Below, in pieces: positions 12,252-24,553 of a DNA stretch of 64,000 bases. Below the pieces are notes generated by a model, which worked only from the letters and a program-made list of their open reading frames with translations, was not told where the DNA came from and did no database searches. Origin of the DNA: Scilla litardierei (Eukaryota; Streptophyta; Magnoliopsida; Asparagales; Asparagaceae); contig CM061133.1 of the NCBI GenBank assembly GCA_030789695.1, positions 92,913,248 through 92,977,247 on the forward strand. Direction: 5' to 3'. A program made the translations under genes and the position numbers. Within the stretch, counting starts at the first letter, position 1. Each line of letters starts with the position of its first letter.

Positions 12252-13185
12252 AGTTCTAAGAGCACACGCAATCGAAGATTAGGTCACTAACAACCTAGAG
12301 ATCACAAGCAAACAACCCTAGAGATCAAGAAAATTCGAAAATCACAAGCCCTAGGTTAGAAATTGAAACCCTAGGACCTAGAGCTTGAAATCAAGGAGAG
12401 ACAACCCTAGAATAGGAAATCGACCTAGGAGAGGGAGGGAGATACCTAGGAGGTGGAGTCGACGGCGGCGGACGGCGGCGATCGACGGAGAAACGGCCGG
12501 AAGACGAAGGGTTTCGAGTTGAGGGTTTTGGGTTTTCGGGCTGGAGCAAGTGAGAAGACCGACTAAATGAGAATTTAGTCGGACGAGATCGAGTATGAGT
12601 CGGTCGGTATGCGAAAAGACACAGCTGCCCTAACACACTTAGTCGGTCACAGTTCAAGTACTGACCGACTAGATTACGATCTAGTCGGTCGGTCAATGAG
12701 CTTGAACCGACTAAGTCGAAACAGTAGCTCAGATGAATTTCTAGGGCAAGAATTAGTCAGTCGCAGTATATTCACTGACCGACTAGTTTTCAATCTAGTC
12801 GGTCGGAAAGTATACTATGACCGACTAACGATAGAAAAAGATAGGAGATGGATATTTGCATGATCTAGTCGGTCTGAGTTCATTTGCTGACCGACTAGAT
12901 GAGCATCTAGTCGGTTGACAAGTGAACTGAAACCGACTAGAAGAGTCCAAAAGTAGAAATTTGATTTCTCTTCACAAACCACTTGGATGATACATCCAAA
13001 CTCACTCATTAGTCATCTAAATTACCCCATAAAACGTCGAAATCTTAAATACGACATTGAAATACGAATTCGAGCAATAAATTCAAATAATTCACATAAA
13101 ATTACCAAAAATTCAATTAATCTAGCATGAATGAAATATCGCGAAATATATTAGCATGCAAGATGATTGAATTAAAATATGAATC
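12252..13185 (-). promoter_or_regulatory. non-coding spacer before the extra ORF, resembling a promoter and 5' UTR
   Basis: Between the pol stop and the extra ORF, reading on the minus strand, comes first a hairpin array (12557-12940). Next is a C-rich leader with AAACCC words and a GTATCT splice-donor-like site at 12445. Several CTAG acceptor-like sites then precede the ATG. I infer that the extra ORF may have its own promoter and possibly a 5' UTR intron. No clear TATA box was found. Confidence 0.5.
12557..12940. repeat. internal copy of the U3 split-palindrome array
   Basis: Three to four units of TAGTCGGTC...GACCGACTAG with the same spacer phrase (AAACAGTAGCTCAG) as the LTR arrays at 8655-9195. 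It lies upstream of the extra ORF, not in an LTR. Confidence 0.9.
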
Positions 13186-16100
13186 CTATATCTCGGATTC
13201 ACCCATAATCCCCAATTCTCGACGCAACCGCACAAAGGAGTCCTCCTTTAGGGGTTTCGTGAAAATATCGGCGATTTGCTTTTGGGTTTCAACGTACACT
13301 AAAATGATGTCCTTTTTAGCAACATGATCATCTAAGAAATGGTGTCGGACATCTATGTGTTTCGATCGGGAATGGTGCACCGGATTCTTTGAAAGACAGA
13401 TAGCACTTTGGTTATCCACCATGATAGGGCTAGTATCACAATGAATACCAAAATCCTTCAATGTGTGTCTCATCCAAAGAACCTGGGCACAAGCGGCACC
13501 GGCGGCAATATATTCCGCCTCGGTGGTTGAAAGTGAAACCGAATTTTGCTTCTTGGAAAACCAAGAGACAAGAGAATTTCCTAGAAAATGGCAAGTGCCA
13601 CTAGTACTTTTCCTGTCGGATTTGCATCCCGCATAATCAGCGTCACTGTATGAGACTAACTCATACGTGCTAGATCTCGGATAAAGTAATCCAAAATCTA
13701 AAGTGTAACTTAGATAGCGAAAAATACGTTTTACCGCTACTAAGTGAGAATCCTTAGGTTGAGACTGATAACGAGCACATATACATACGGCAAACATAAT
13801 ATCGGGCCTACTTGCGGTAAGATAAAGCAAACTACCTATCATACCTCGATATAGACGAATGTCTACATCCTTACCGCCCGTATCCTTGTCAAGATGCGTA
13901 GTCGTGCTCATCGGAGTCTTTTTCCCGGAGGCATTCTCCATTCCAAATCGCTTTAGCAACTCCACCGTGTACTTCGTTTGGTGGATGAAGATTGCATCGT
14001 TCATTTGGCGAATTTGGAGACCTAAGAAATATTTGAGTTCGCCCATGTGGCTCATCTCAAATTGTTCCTTCATAACATTAGAAAACTTTTCGCAAAGAGT
14101 GAAGTTAGTAGCACCGAAAATGATATCATCAACATAAATTTGAACTAATAAAATATCATTGTTCGCATGCTTAATAAAAGGTGTTGAATCGGCTTCGCCC
14201 ATTTTAAAATTCAAATTCAAAAGAAAATTCTTTAGGTGATCATACCAAGCTCGAGGAGCTTGTCTCAAACCATAAAGAGCTTTCTTTAGTTTAAAAACGT
14301 GATTTGGAAATTTGTCATTTATGAAGCCCGGAGGTTGAGAAACGTAAACTTCCTCAACGACATCTCCGTTTAAAAATGCACTTTTAACATCCATTTGAAA
14401 TAATTTAAAATTCTTATGGCATGCAAAAGACAAAAGTAATCTAATTGATTCTAATCTAGCTACCGGAGCGAAAGATTCTTCGAAATCGATACCTTCCTCT
14501 TGTCGATAGCCTTGAGCTACTAACCGAGCTTTGTTCCGGACGACGACTTGGTTTTCGTCGGTTTTGTTCTTGAAGATCCACTTTGTCCCTATGACGGTGT
14601 GGTTCTTCGATGGCAATGGAACAAGCTCCCACACTTCATTCCTCTCGAATTGAATGAGCTCCTCCTCCATGGCTAAGATCCAAGCGCTATCTTCGCATGC
14701 TTCATTAATATTCTTTGGCTCTATCGATGAGGCAAAGGCACAATTTGCGAAGCGGTGAACTTGCGATCTCGTCTTGACACTATCATAGATATTGCCAATG
14801 ACTTGCTCATGGGGATGGTCACGAACCGAATGAAGCCGTTTGGGAATACCTTGATCACTTGGAACATTCTCAACAACTTCATTAGTTGGGTTAGTCTCAA
14901 TAGAATCAATAGAATCATTAGACTTAGAATTTTCAAACGAATCACATAAAACATCCATAGAATCATTATCATTTGAAATTCTAGTTGGAACAAATCCTTC
15001 ATTAAATGAGACATGAAGCGACTCCTCGATCGTTGAGGTTCGTTTGTTGAATATCCGGTAGGCTTTGCTACGCGTAGAATATCCAACAAAAATCCCCTCA
15101 TCGGATCTCGGATCGAATTTGTCCAAACTACCATATGTGTTCTTAATAAAACATTTCGAACCAAAAACACGGAAATGTTTAACTTGAGGCAACCTACCAA
15201 ACAACAATTCATAACAAGTTTGTTTAGTGCCGGGCCTCAAAAGTATTCTATTAAACACATAGCAAGCGGTGTGTACCGCTTCCGCCCAAAATTGATGGCC
15301 AAGTTGGCTATCATCAAGCATAGTGCGAGCACACTCCACTAGCGTCCTGTTCTTTCTCTCAACTACACCATTTTGAGGAGGTGCACGAGGGAAAGAGAAA
15401 GTTTGAGTAATACCAACTTCATCACAAAATGTCTCAAAAGACTCATTCTCAAATTCACCTCCATGATCACTACGAATAGTGACAATGGTGGTTCCTAAGA
15501 GATTTTGTACTTTCTTAACAAAAATTGTGAAGTTTTCAAAAGCTTCATTTTTATTGCACAATGAAAATACCCAAGTAAATCTTGAATAGTCATCTACGAT
15601 GACAAGTCCATACCTTGCATTTCCTAAGGAAGCAACTCTAGTTGGCCCAAATAAGTCTAGATGTAATAGCTCTAGTGGCCGTTTAGTAGAGATGCTTTTC
15701 TTAGGTTTAAATGAAGATTTAGGAAGCTTGCCGCGTTGACAACAATCACAAAAACTTTTCTTTTCAAAAACAAGCTTCGGAAAACCTTTAATAGAATTCA
15801 ATTTTGAAAGCTTATATAGTGTTCCAAAGTTCACATGTCCAAAGCGTCGATGCCATAAGTGTTGTTCACTTGTGTTGGCAACGAGACATTGTTCATATGA
15901 CTTAGGAAGATCCAAAATATAGATGTCTTTACGACGAGTTCCGGAAAATAATAATTTTTCATTATCCTTTCTTAAAATATGACACAATCCTTTCGCAAAG
16001 CTAACCTTGTAACCTTTGTCACAAAGTTGACTTATTGAAATAAGATTATGATTTAAACCACTAACAAGATACACATCACTAATTAATGGTTTAGAAGGGT

Positions 16101-16302
16101 TACCGACATTACCAACACCTATGATGGCTCCGCTCTCGTTGCCTCCAAATACGACGCGGTTTCCATTCGTAATGGGAACCACTCCGGAGAGCAATCGAGC
16201 GTCACCCGTCATGTGTTTTGAACACCCGCTATCGAGTATCCAATTCCCTTTGGAGCTAAATTTAAATTTGTTGCTCCTTTCCTTTTTCTTTTCCTTGAGT
16301 AC
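13186..16302 (-). CDS. pol: Sirevirus pol: protease, integrase, reverse transcriptase, RNase H
   Basis: Open frame from 16302. The first ATG is at 16212, but the protease active-site Asp-Ser-Gly is encoded at 16225-16233, so translation must begin earlier. Counting from the ATG: the GAG-pre-integrase zinc site uses His121, His126, Cys155 and Cys158. The integrase triad is Asp186, Asp249 and Glu285 with D35E spacing. RT spans about 535-775 with YVDD at 693-696. RNase H spans about 850-985 with Asp857, Glu898 and Asp933, and the ADIFTKPL tail is present. It makes cDNA and integrates it. There is no internal stop, and domain order INT-RT-RH defines Copia. The frame differs from gag. Confidence 0.95.
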   Translation of the reverse strand, partial: VLKEKKKERSNKFKFSSKGNWILDSGCSKHMTGDARLLSGVVPITNGNRVVFGGNESGAIIGVGNVGNPSKPLISDVYLVSGLNHNLISISQLCDKGYKVSFAKGLCHILRKDNEKLLFSGTRRKDIYILDLPKSYEQCLVANTSEQHLWHRRFGHVNFGTLYKLSKLNSIKGFPKLVFEKKSFCDCCQRGKLPKSSFKPKKSISTKRPLELLHLDLFGPTRVASLGNARYGLVIVDDYSRFTWVFSLCNKNEAFENFTIFVKKVQNLLGTTIVTIRSDHGGEFENESFETFCDEVGITQTFSFPRAPPQNGVVERKNRTLVECARTMLDDSQLGHQFWAEAVHTACYVFNRILLRPGTKQTCYELLFGRLPQVKHFRVFGSKCFIKNTYGSLDKFDPRSDEGIFVGYSTRSKAYRIFNKRTSTIEESLHVSFNEGFVPTRISNDNDSMDVLCDSFENSKSNDSIDSIETNPTNEVVENVPSDQGIPKRLHSVRDHPHEQVIGNIYDSVKTRSQVHRFANCAFASSIEPKNINEACEDSAWILAMEEELIQFERNEVWELVPLPSKNHTVIGTKWIFKNKTDENQVVVRNKARLVAQGYRQEEGIDFEESFAPVARLESIRLLLSFACHKNFKLFQMDVKSAFLNGDVVEEVYVSQPPGFINDKFPNHVFKLKKALYGLRQAPRAWYDHLKNFLLNLNFKMGEADSTPFIKHANNDILLVQIYVDDIIFGATNFTLCEKFSNVMKEQFEMSHMGELKYFLGLQIRQMNDAIFIHQTKYTVELLKRFGMENASGKKTPMSTTTHLDKDTGGKDVDIRLYRGMIGSLLYLTASRPDIMFAVCICARYQSQPKDSHLVAVKRIFRYLSYTLDFGLLYPRSSTYELVSYSDADYAGCKSDRKSTSGTCHFLGNSLVSWFSKKQNSVSLSTTEAEYIAAGAACAQVLWMRHTLKDFGIHCDTSPIMVDNQSAICLSKNPVHHSRSKHIDVRHHFLDDHVAKKDIILVYVETQKQIADIFTKPLKEDSFVRLRRELGIMGESEI

Positions 16303-16355
16303 CTAAAGATAGAAACTTTCATATCATGGTACCCAAGGTCATTGGGTCCAAGGGA

Positions 16356-18599
16356 TTAGACCTTTGGAAGCCAAGTCCAAGTGGACTTAGACTTCCCCAC
16401 ATAATTCTTACTATGCACAACATCCGAAAAATAAGCATTCATATATATTTGTTTTTCGTCCATGCTTGTGTCCTTTGGGCTCCAAATAGTGAAAATTTTG
16501 GGAGCCATCATCCTATTGGGTGCATGCATGCTACGTTGATTTCTACGTGATGCATGTTGTGAATAGGCATACGGGACATGATGGAATGGTGCATGACGAG
16601 AATTATTCATATGATGAGGTGGGTGTACATATGCATGTGTGGGAACACGTGCGTGAGGGTGTCTCACTTGGTGTGCACGTGCCCGGGAATGTGTTGCATA
16701 AAAATCATCATAAGTGTGAGACGGTGGAGTAGGACGTGTGTTCCTACGTGGCATGGTATTGGTGTACATGTAAGCATGCCCCTTCTTTGGAGGTCCACCC
16801 AAAGTGGGTTTCTTTCCGAAAGAGGGTGTGGACGAGGTGGAAGCACCATTGGAAGATGAACTTCCAATAGAGTGTTTGCTCCCACTCGTTGAGGCTTCGG
16901 AAGTTGGCCTAACAAAAGTAGTGACCGACTTGGATGAATTTCCCATCATATACCCCAAGCCAATGTGGTGTTTGGCCGGAAGTAAGTCTTTTAGGATATT
17001 ATCCAAATGGCCCTTACCTTTGTTGAATTTGTTGATTCGGCCCAATGTGTTCTCATATTTCTCTTTGAGAGAACGCAAAGAAGTATCCAAAGTGGATATT
17101 TGCGAAGTGAGCACATAAACACGAGATTTAAGATTCTCGTTCTCAATACTTAAAGTCGAGTTTTGAGAAGTTAAATCCGCTATCTCATGTTCTTCCGTAT
17201 CCTCAATTCTAGCATGTTCAAGTTTAGATTTGAGATTCACAATCTCATTTCTTAACTCTTCAACAACGGTGTCGTTGTTGGTGATGATAGTCTTAGGCGA
17301 TGTTTGAATGCTAGCTAGGTCATCTTTTACCTTAGTATATCTATTTACTAACTTAGTATATTTTGACCAAAGTTGAGTGTTAGCATCCCTAAGATCATCC
17401 ATCGTTACCTCATCGCTTTCTTCATCACTATCATCGGAAGAGGAGGATCCTTGATCGTGCTCCTCTCTTGCCATGAAGCACATATGTGCTTGCTCCACTT
17501 TCTCATCATCCGACTCTCCGCTTGAGGAATCCTCGGAGTCGGTGAATGTTGCTCCGACAAGTCCTTTCTTGTACCCCTTTTTGTATTTCTTGGACTTATC
17601 GAATTTTGGCGCCTTCCACTTCTCCTTTTGTTTGTTGAGAGGACACTCCGCTTTCATGTGTCCTGGCTTATTGCACTTGAAACACAAAGGAGAGGAAGAG
17701 GCGTTAGAAGAACCAAATTTACCTTTGGTCTTGAAGTTACCTTTCCGAAAGAAACGGTTGAACTTCTTGGCCATGAGTGCCATGGACTCCAAGTCCAACT
17801 CGTTTTCCGAGTCTTCATCATCGGAAGATGTGGATGAAGCCGCCTTGAATGCAATCGCCTTTTTCTTAGGCGCATCTAGGTTCAAATATGACTTCATCTT
17901 TTCTTGTTGCTTCACCTTGCTATCTTTGCGTACCTCGTATGACATCAAGGTACCCATTAGTTGAACTACGGTATATTTGTCCATGTCATTACCTTCCTCG
18001 ATGGCGAAGGTACGTTTTTCCCAAGAAGAGGGAAGTCCTTCAATAAGCTTTAAGCACTTCTCCTTTTGAGTGTAGATCTTGCCGAGGGCCTCTAACTCGT
18101 TTATTATGTCAACAAAACGAGCGTAATATTCTTTCATCTTCTCGCCCTGTTGCATGTGAAACATTTCGTAATCTTTGGTTACGACAACGAGTTTAGAGTC
18201 TCTTACCCTACTCGTCCCTTCATGTAGTATGAGGAGAGAGTTCCAAATTTGATATGCACTCTTACATGTGCATATCTTATTGAAATCCTCGGGCTCCAAT
18301 GCGCATTGCAAGGCGTTCATTGCCTTGGCATTGCTTACCTCCGCGGCGACTTCCGCGGTAGTCCATTTCTCAAAATCTTCTTCTTCGGGTTCAATATACT
18401 CCTTCATTGTAGTTCTCCATAAAGATGCACTTCGGAGGAAGGTTTCCATCCGACACTTCCAGTACCCGTAGTTGGTACCGTTGAAGAATGGAGGCCTCGT
18501 AGAGGAATGTCCTTCCATCACAGAAGATGCTCCTTCACGGTTCCTGAAGGTGTCATAGTTGGAAGGTGGACGCACGGTCTTGTTGTCGTTGGCAGACAT
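16356..18599 (-). CDS. gag: Sirevirus gag with CCHC zinc knuckle
   Basis: A 747-residue open frame whose ATG lies 14 nt inside the PBS. Residues 35-230 match the Copia Gag core (UBN2 type; YWKCRMETFL, IWNSLLILHEG, YYARFVDIINELE). A single CX2CX4HX4C knuckle at 306-319 (CFKCNKPGHMKAEC) binds RNA. Residues about 400-540 are acidic then heptad-rich and may form a coiled coil. The C-terminal extension is His/Pro-rich. It assembles the particle and packages RNA. The stop codon (TAA, 16356-16358) lies 54 nt before the pol frame opens, in a different frame. Confidence 0.92.
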   Translation of the reverse strand: MSANDNKTVRPPSNYDTFRNREGASSVMEGHSSTRPPFFNGTNYGYWKCRMETFLRSASLWRTTMKEYIEPEEEDFEKWTTAEVAAEVSNAKAMNALQCALEPEDFNKICTCKSAYQIWNSLLILHEGTSRVRDSKLVVVTKDYEMFHMQQGEKMKEYYARFVDIINELEALGKIYTQKEKCLKLIEGLPSSWEKRTFAIEEGNDMDKYTVVQLMGTLMSYEVRKDSKVKQQEKMKSYLNLDAPKKKAIAFKAASSTSSDDEDSENELDLESMALMAKKFNRFFRKGNFKTKGKFGSSNASSSPLCFKCNKPGHMKAECPLNKQKEKWKAPKFDKSKKYKKGYKKGLVGATFTDSEDSSSGESDDEKVEQAHMCFMAREEHDQGSSSSDDSDEESDEVTMDDLRDANTQLWSKYTKLVNRYTKVKDDLASIQTSPKTIITNNDTVVEELRNEIVNLKSKLEHARIEDTEEHEIADLTSQNSTLSIENENLKSRVYVLTSQISTLDTSLRSLKEKYENTLGRINKFNKGKGHLDNILKDLLPAKHHIGLGYMMGNSSKSVTTFVRPTSEASTSGSKHSIGSSSSNGASTSSTPSFGKKPTLGGPPKKGHAYMYTNTMPRRNTRPTPPSHTYDDFYATHSRARAHQVRHPHARVPTHAYVHPPHHMNNSRHAPFHHVPYAYSQHASRRNQRSMHAPNRMMAPKIFTIWSPKDTSMDEKQIYMNAYFSDVVHSKNYVGKSKSTWTWLPKV

Positions 18600-18612
18600 A
18601 GCTGAGTATCTG

Positions 18613-18624
18613 GCTCTGATACCA
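18613..18624 (-). promoter_or_regulatory. primer-binding site, initiator-Met tRNA type
   Basis: The minus strand reads TGGTATCAGAGC two bases inside the 5' LTR. This is the standard complement to the 3' end of plant initiator methionine tRNA and fixes the element's orientation. Confidence 0.95.
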
Positions 18625-18626
18625 AA

Positions 18627-20367
18627 TGTAATGCCCTACCAGCTACTGCACAAGTACTAGAGGGGGGGTGAATAGTACTTTAAAATAATAAGGCGTATAA
18701 TTCCAAATTAAATTGCACACAACTACCAAATCAATTTGCGGAAGCTTAAATTGAATGACAACAATGAAATTAACAATGCAAACAAACGATGTTAATGGGT
18801 TCGGATCCACCCAAGTCTCCCCGACTTGTTCCCGGTGATCCTACGTCCCAACCACCCGGATCCCCTCCGGATACTTGAGTTAGAAACCCTAACTCAAGAT
18901 TTCCACTATGAATATCTTGTGAAAAACCTTCACAAGATCAAATCATACATGCAATGGCAAAGTGAATCCCACAACCCGGGATCACAAACTTCTCTCACAA
19001 CCGAGAGAGCCAATAAGCAATATAAAGAGTTTAAATGAAATAAATACTCTTACCACAAAATCCTATACCTTGAGTTTTTCTTACCCAATAGGTGGAATGA
19101 AGGATTTGAGGAAGATGAAGTTACCAAACCCTAGCACCAAGGAAATGAGCAGCAATGGGTGCCTAGGGATGATTTGGAAACTTGAATCAAGCAATAGCTT
19201 GAAGAGCTCACCAAGAACAAGCTTCTCTCTAGATCTAGAAATGAGAGAGAATGGGTTTCTTGTGAGGAAGAGAGCTTTAGATTTGAGGGAGAATAGCTAT
19301 TTCTTTTTGAACTCAATGAATCTCTTAATGGCAGCTCTGTTGAAGATAGAAATGACCTAGGTTCGTATTTATAGGAACCCAAAAACATAAGTTAGGTCAA
19401 TCTCCAACGGAAAGAAATCTGAGAGAATTAGTCGGTCAAAGAACAATCACTGACTGACTAGTTCATCAACTAGTCGGTCAGTCACAAAGCATGGACCGAC
19501 TAAGAGCAGATCTGAGAAGAGACAGAATTTCAGACCAAGAAAACTAGTCGGTCCAAGAACACTGTCTGACCGACTAGTTTCACAACTAGTCGGTCATCCA
19601 ATGAACGTAGACCGACTAAGAGGCAAAACAACATAGTCTGAAGGCAAGTTGACTTAGTCGGTCCAAGAACAAAAGTTGACCGACTAGATTGTCAACTAGT
19701 CGGTCATCAAACGTTCTTAGACCGACTAACGGTAAACAGTAGCTTAGGAGAAATTTGGCATGTACAGTAAATCACAACTAGTCGGTCAAAGAAGCATCAC
19801 TGACCGACTAGTTCACAAACTAGTCGGTCGGTGAGTCAACGTAGACCGACTAACTGTAAACAGTAAAGAACAAAGATTTAACTGACTGAAACTAGTCGGT
19901 CCAAGAACAGTGGCCGACCGACTAGATCACCATCTAGTCGGTCAGTACTTGTTCTTGTACCAACTAACATGCACAACAAAGTCCGAATCGAAGCGCGACG
20001 CTTCGAGGAAGTTAGAGTGAACTTGTGCAAGAATCCTAGAGCTACGAAATGAGCGAAATGAAGATAGAAACGTAAGATATACTCAAGGCTTAACATTCTA
20101 TCAATCGAAACTAAAAGACTATAAATAAAACCTTAATAAACGGTCTTTGAGAGCTTCGATTGAATCTTCATTACTTCCAAAGCGTTGTAAGAGCTTCAAC
20201 GAAGCTTTAGGCTTGAATACGAGCTTTTGGAAGTGTTGAGATGTCGCTTTGAATATTCTCGTGAAATTGGCGACGATCTCCAATACTGCGCTCACAAATT
20301 GTTAGTTCATGGATTATTTATGTTTGCTCATCATCAAAACCAAATCCGGGGAGTCCAATATTCAACA
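18627..20367 (-). repeat. Sirevirus 5' LTR (1741 bp)
   Basis: Equal in length and nearly identical to 7854-9594. The array lies at 19428-19968 and the TATA box at 19366-19373. The right edge abuts TSD TAAGT and LARD interior sequence. Confidence 0.97.
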
Positions 20368-21001
20368 TAAGTATGTGCTTAGTTATAGGTATTGGTGACT
20401 ATGGTATGAGTGGCGTATCGTGAATATAGTTACAGACCGTGTGTGATGTGAATATATGGTGAAATATTTGCATGCGTTTGAATGACTATATAATTGTGAA
20501 AATTATAGTAGTGGTGAATGTATATTAGATATAGTAAACTTGATTTAATAATGGTATGGTGTGACTACATGTGTTGATGTGTTGTTATTGGATGTACACT
20601 AGGAGATATAGGGAGTAGTGTATCCTTATTAGTTTGTTCATAAGTAATTATCTACACGTGGAGTATTACGATGATAATTGCTGGTGTGAGTTATTTGATT
20701 GGTTGTGAGTATGTGCACCATGGTATGTAATAAGTGTTTAATAGTTATATAAGGATGTATGCGACTGTATGAATGATTGAAATATGTGTATGAATTTGAC
20801 TTGCTATGATAGGTATAAGAGTATAATGTGCGTGGATAAATACATGTTAGTAGTGTTAATGTTTGACTACCTAGTGCATATATATAAGCAATTGTGATGA
20901 CTATATCTGGTTTGAATTGTATTTGATGAATGGGGTAGTTACTAGAGCGACTAGATATGTTAGAAAGTCCGAGGACGGACTTTATTCTAAGGTGGGTAGG
21001 A
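20368..21001 (+). mobile_element. LARD interior, right part with polypurine tract
   Basis: Continuation of 5258-7853 after the Sirevirus. The AT/GT-rich text matches 55472-56274. It ends with GAGGACGGACTTTATTCT then AAGGTGGGTAGGA just before the second LTR, the plus-strand primer position. No gene is seen. Confidence 0.8.
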
Positions 21002-24000
21002 TGTAACGGCCGGTACCCACTTTTCGTTATACGGCTGTGCGTATAGCAAATTTCGGGTACCTGATTAGTTTTGTTGCTTTGTGTGGGAATCGTGTCGTTG
21101 AGACGTTAGGGCCATAGCACTTAGTTGCGTCCTTAGCAAGCCAACCCCCGACGTGTGCCCAATTTTGAATTACGGTCGCCTTTGGACCAGTATCCTTTAT
21201 ACGCTTTACGTGCACGTAGTCTTGTTCGTGCACATAATTATTTTAGACGTTGTCTGTATCCGACCCCTATAGTGTGATATGTCGTTGTGACCCTCTCTGA
21301 GAGTAGTAAAATTGTGGTGTTGATTTGGAACTTCATTTCACGGGTCGTTCTCACACGATTTGGCTTTGTTTGAAGAGGCGTCACGATTTTCACTTTTGTC
21401 GCGAGGCCTTTTTATTTTATTTATTTCGTTTCTCGTCATAGAAATTGTGATCCGTCTTCTCCGTCTTCTTTCTCTCGTCGTCCCGGTCACCCCAGTATTT
21501 ATTTCACGATTTTTGGAGATTCGTTTGACCCAATTTCACTTTTTGCCCAATCTAATATTGACGTAAACCCAAGTTTAATAGCTTCTATCCCCTAATGTAA
21601 TTCTTATTAAAATAATCATTCATATTACTTTGACCCAGCCCATCTAGCATTGGCCGAATCATGAGGCTAACACACTCCTAGCCCACGCACAGCTCATGTT
21701 GGGCTTCCCATCTTATAAACAATTGTTATAATAGAACCTATCCCTAACTGCCCACGTTCAGCTAACCCCCCAACACACAGTTATGATAGGAATTATTTTG
21801 CTAAACCTAGAGGCCATTCACGTGAGCCCAGCCCCCTCTATTTAATAGGCAACCTAGGGTTAGGTTTCATCAAAACAACACACAGCCGCCGCCATCACAA
21901 GAAACCCACGCACGCAACATTTTGCAGCGACGCATCCCCTCTATATTTCTCTCCTCCTCGCGATTAGCAATGGGTCTTCTTCCGCCTCCCATCCCCGAGA
22001 ACTGATCCAAGCCCAAGCCCCAGCTTCGCATCGCGCGCGTTCTACTCCCCTGAGCGGCTGTTCTCCAGAGCAGCAGCGCCGCAGCTGCTCTACAGCGCCG
22101 CCCCGGCGACGTCCGACCTCCCCGCGGGCATCCCCAACGAGCGTAGGCACCGTGGGTCACGGCGGCGCCTTCCCAAACATTGATGACGGTGATGAACTAC
22201 TGTTCTTGCGACAGTAACGCTGACAGCATGGCAGCGACTCCCGTCGCGTGGCAGCGACATTCGGCAGGCCCTGGGTGCTGTCTCGGCCTCTCCGACGATC
22301 CCAAACACCCCTCCGGCATTATCACACAAAGTCAGCAGCCCCCACACGCAGTGGGCAGCATTGCCCGAGCCCCGACGTGCACAGCGGCCTCTCTTGGCCA
22401 TAGCAACACACATCAACCTTCTTCTTTGCGTCACAGCGACGTACGCCCTCTCTCTAGCCGTTGACTACTCACGACAATCCCCGAAAGCTTAATAGAGGTT
22501 CTCCTGCTACGGTAAGTAAGCGTTCACAAGTTTACCAAAGTCTAATTGCTTATAACTTTATTAACTATTAGATGATCATGATCAATTGGTAACCTTGTTA
22601 TATCGATGTTAATATGATGATCTATAGGGTAGATAACTCCTTTACACAACTTTTAGTTAATGTGTTAGTCTAGGTTGCTTAATTTAATTGTTGTATTTTG
22701 TTCGTACTAGCTACTTAATGCGGTTAATGTGTTAACTATTTAACGATCGTATTATTGAGGTGAAACCCATCTTAGGATAGATAACTTATTAAATTGGGTC
22801 ATTAGACATTTTAGGGCTGTCACGCCCCGCTTCCCTAAAATGGAGGCGAGACGTGAGAAGGTCCGCACAGACATGGAGCTGTGAAGCCACACGCCTGATA
22901 AGCGTCAATAAAAACATATGCAGGTCCATGTAACCACGAGCAGAACAAGATAATAACACAAGGAGATACAGAAATAAAATCCCAAATCTCAGCAATGTCC
23001 AAACATAAAATTAAGTTCAACATCCAGAAAAGCCACCAGGCTAAAGGAAAGAGTCTAAAGGCCCAGAACAAGGCCAACAAGGACAAACATAAACAGAGTA
23101 TTGGTGCTACGCACCGACAACAAGAACAGTCTATAACGGAGAACACAAGCAGCCTCTACGACTGATCGCCCATGTCCTCGTACTCCTCGATGAACGCAGG
23201 TTCTGACTCAGCGTCAGCGAACACCACGTCCTCAGCAGCAACCTCAGGCTCAGGATCTAACATGTGTCACCCAAAAGAGTAAAGGGGCACATGTCAGCAA
23301 GTCTAAAAGACTTGGGCAAGGAAACTGAAAGAAAGGTAAACTAGCATCCTAGCAGTTATAGTATGCATGACATGGCAGTTATGGTAAGAGTGCACAAGTA
23401 AGACATGGTGTAACAATAAGTGCAAGAGGACAATTATCATGGCATGTCAAGAGTAGCCAAGCTGCTAACAATCTCAATCTTCTCACTAGTCACGTTTTCA
23501 AGTTATTTGAAGATGTTTACGCCTTACAGCTGAACTGTTGGACATTCACACTGATTGGCCGCTTAACACTACCCCAGAACCCAGAGTTTACGCCTTACAA
23601 CTGAAGTTGCTGATCGGGCAGACTCCCAGTTGATTGGCCACTTAACCCTTACCCCTCCCATACGTAAACAAGCCAGGGTCCCTGCACACGATGCTCAGTA
23701 AATGAGCCAGGGTTGCCCAGCACAAGAGCTTGTTTTCAGGTTCACAATTTGGCGTAGGGTTGTGCCCGCTAAAAGCTGGTGCCTAGCCGCAATCAATTCA
23801 CTAGGTGTAGCGGAGCTACGCAATCACGGGAACATTTAAAGAATGCAATGACATGACAATTAATTCGCGTACCGTTAATTGAAATTAAACATGACATGGT
23901 AGTTTTATGCAACATGATAAATGACGGATCTAGCTTCGTTGTCAAGCTAGATCAAGGGCGTCTAGGCAGCTATCCTTTCACTGCCTAGTCTCTTTTACGT

Positions 24001-24501
24001 TAAAACAAGGAAATGGCCTAGAACATGGCCTAAAACCCTAAGTGGCAAGTTTCACTTGCCTAGCACCGAGGATGACGATCAACGAGGCACGTCACAAAAT
24101 GTTAGCTACGGAGATGAGATCGCTACCATGGCAAATCAATATTAGAACAACATCCAACCTAGTTTTATTAGGGTTTAACAAAAATCACAAAACGGGTCAT
24201 GAGAACATTAAAGGATCGATTCACTACCGTATTGGAGCGGAAGAACGATACCGAGCAAGCACGTCAACGGAAGAACGATCCGGGAAACTAGGGCTCAGAT
24301 CTGGAAATGGAGAGAAAATCTGGAGAAATGAGATTTTGGGGGTTTTGGGGGGGTTTTTCGGCGGCCTAGAGGTGATGGCCGGCCTAAATGGAGAGGAGGA
24401 GGGGCTCTTGAGGAAGGAGGAAGGCTAGGGGAAGATGGATGATGATTTGAGGAAGAAGGAGTCTCAGAAGAAAATGAAAGAAGAAAGAAAAACGTTTGGG
24501 G

Positions 24502-24510
24502 TTTAAATAG
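24502..24510 (-). promoter_or_regulatory. TATA-like box of Tekay-like LTR
   Basis: The minus strand reads CTATTTAAACC about 45 bp downstream of the hairpin array, followed by a CT-rich leader. The second copy is at 32615-32623. Confidence 0.5.
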
Positions 24511-24553
24511 AAAATCGTGTGGCGGCTGGGCAAACCCTAGGTTTACGACAGCA

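Larger units (their letters stand above)
7854..20367 (-). mobile_element. young Sirevirus-type Copia retrotransposon
   Basis: Complete element of 12,514 bp bounded by two 1741-bp LTRs and the TSD TAAGT (7849-7853 and 20368-20372). In minus-strand order it has a 5' LTR, a PBS matching the 3' end of initiator-Met tRNA, gag, pol (protease, integrase, RT, RNase H), an extra ORF in the env-like position, a purine tract and the 3' LTR. Pol domain order is that of Copia. The extra 3' ORF, multiple purine tracts and palindromic LTR repeats are Sirevirus traits. Reading the LTRs side by side I saw only three substitutions, and all three ORFs are uninterrupted, so it is recent. The uninterrupted target is visible at 55472-55476. 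Confidence 0.95.
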
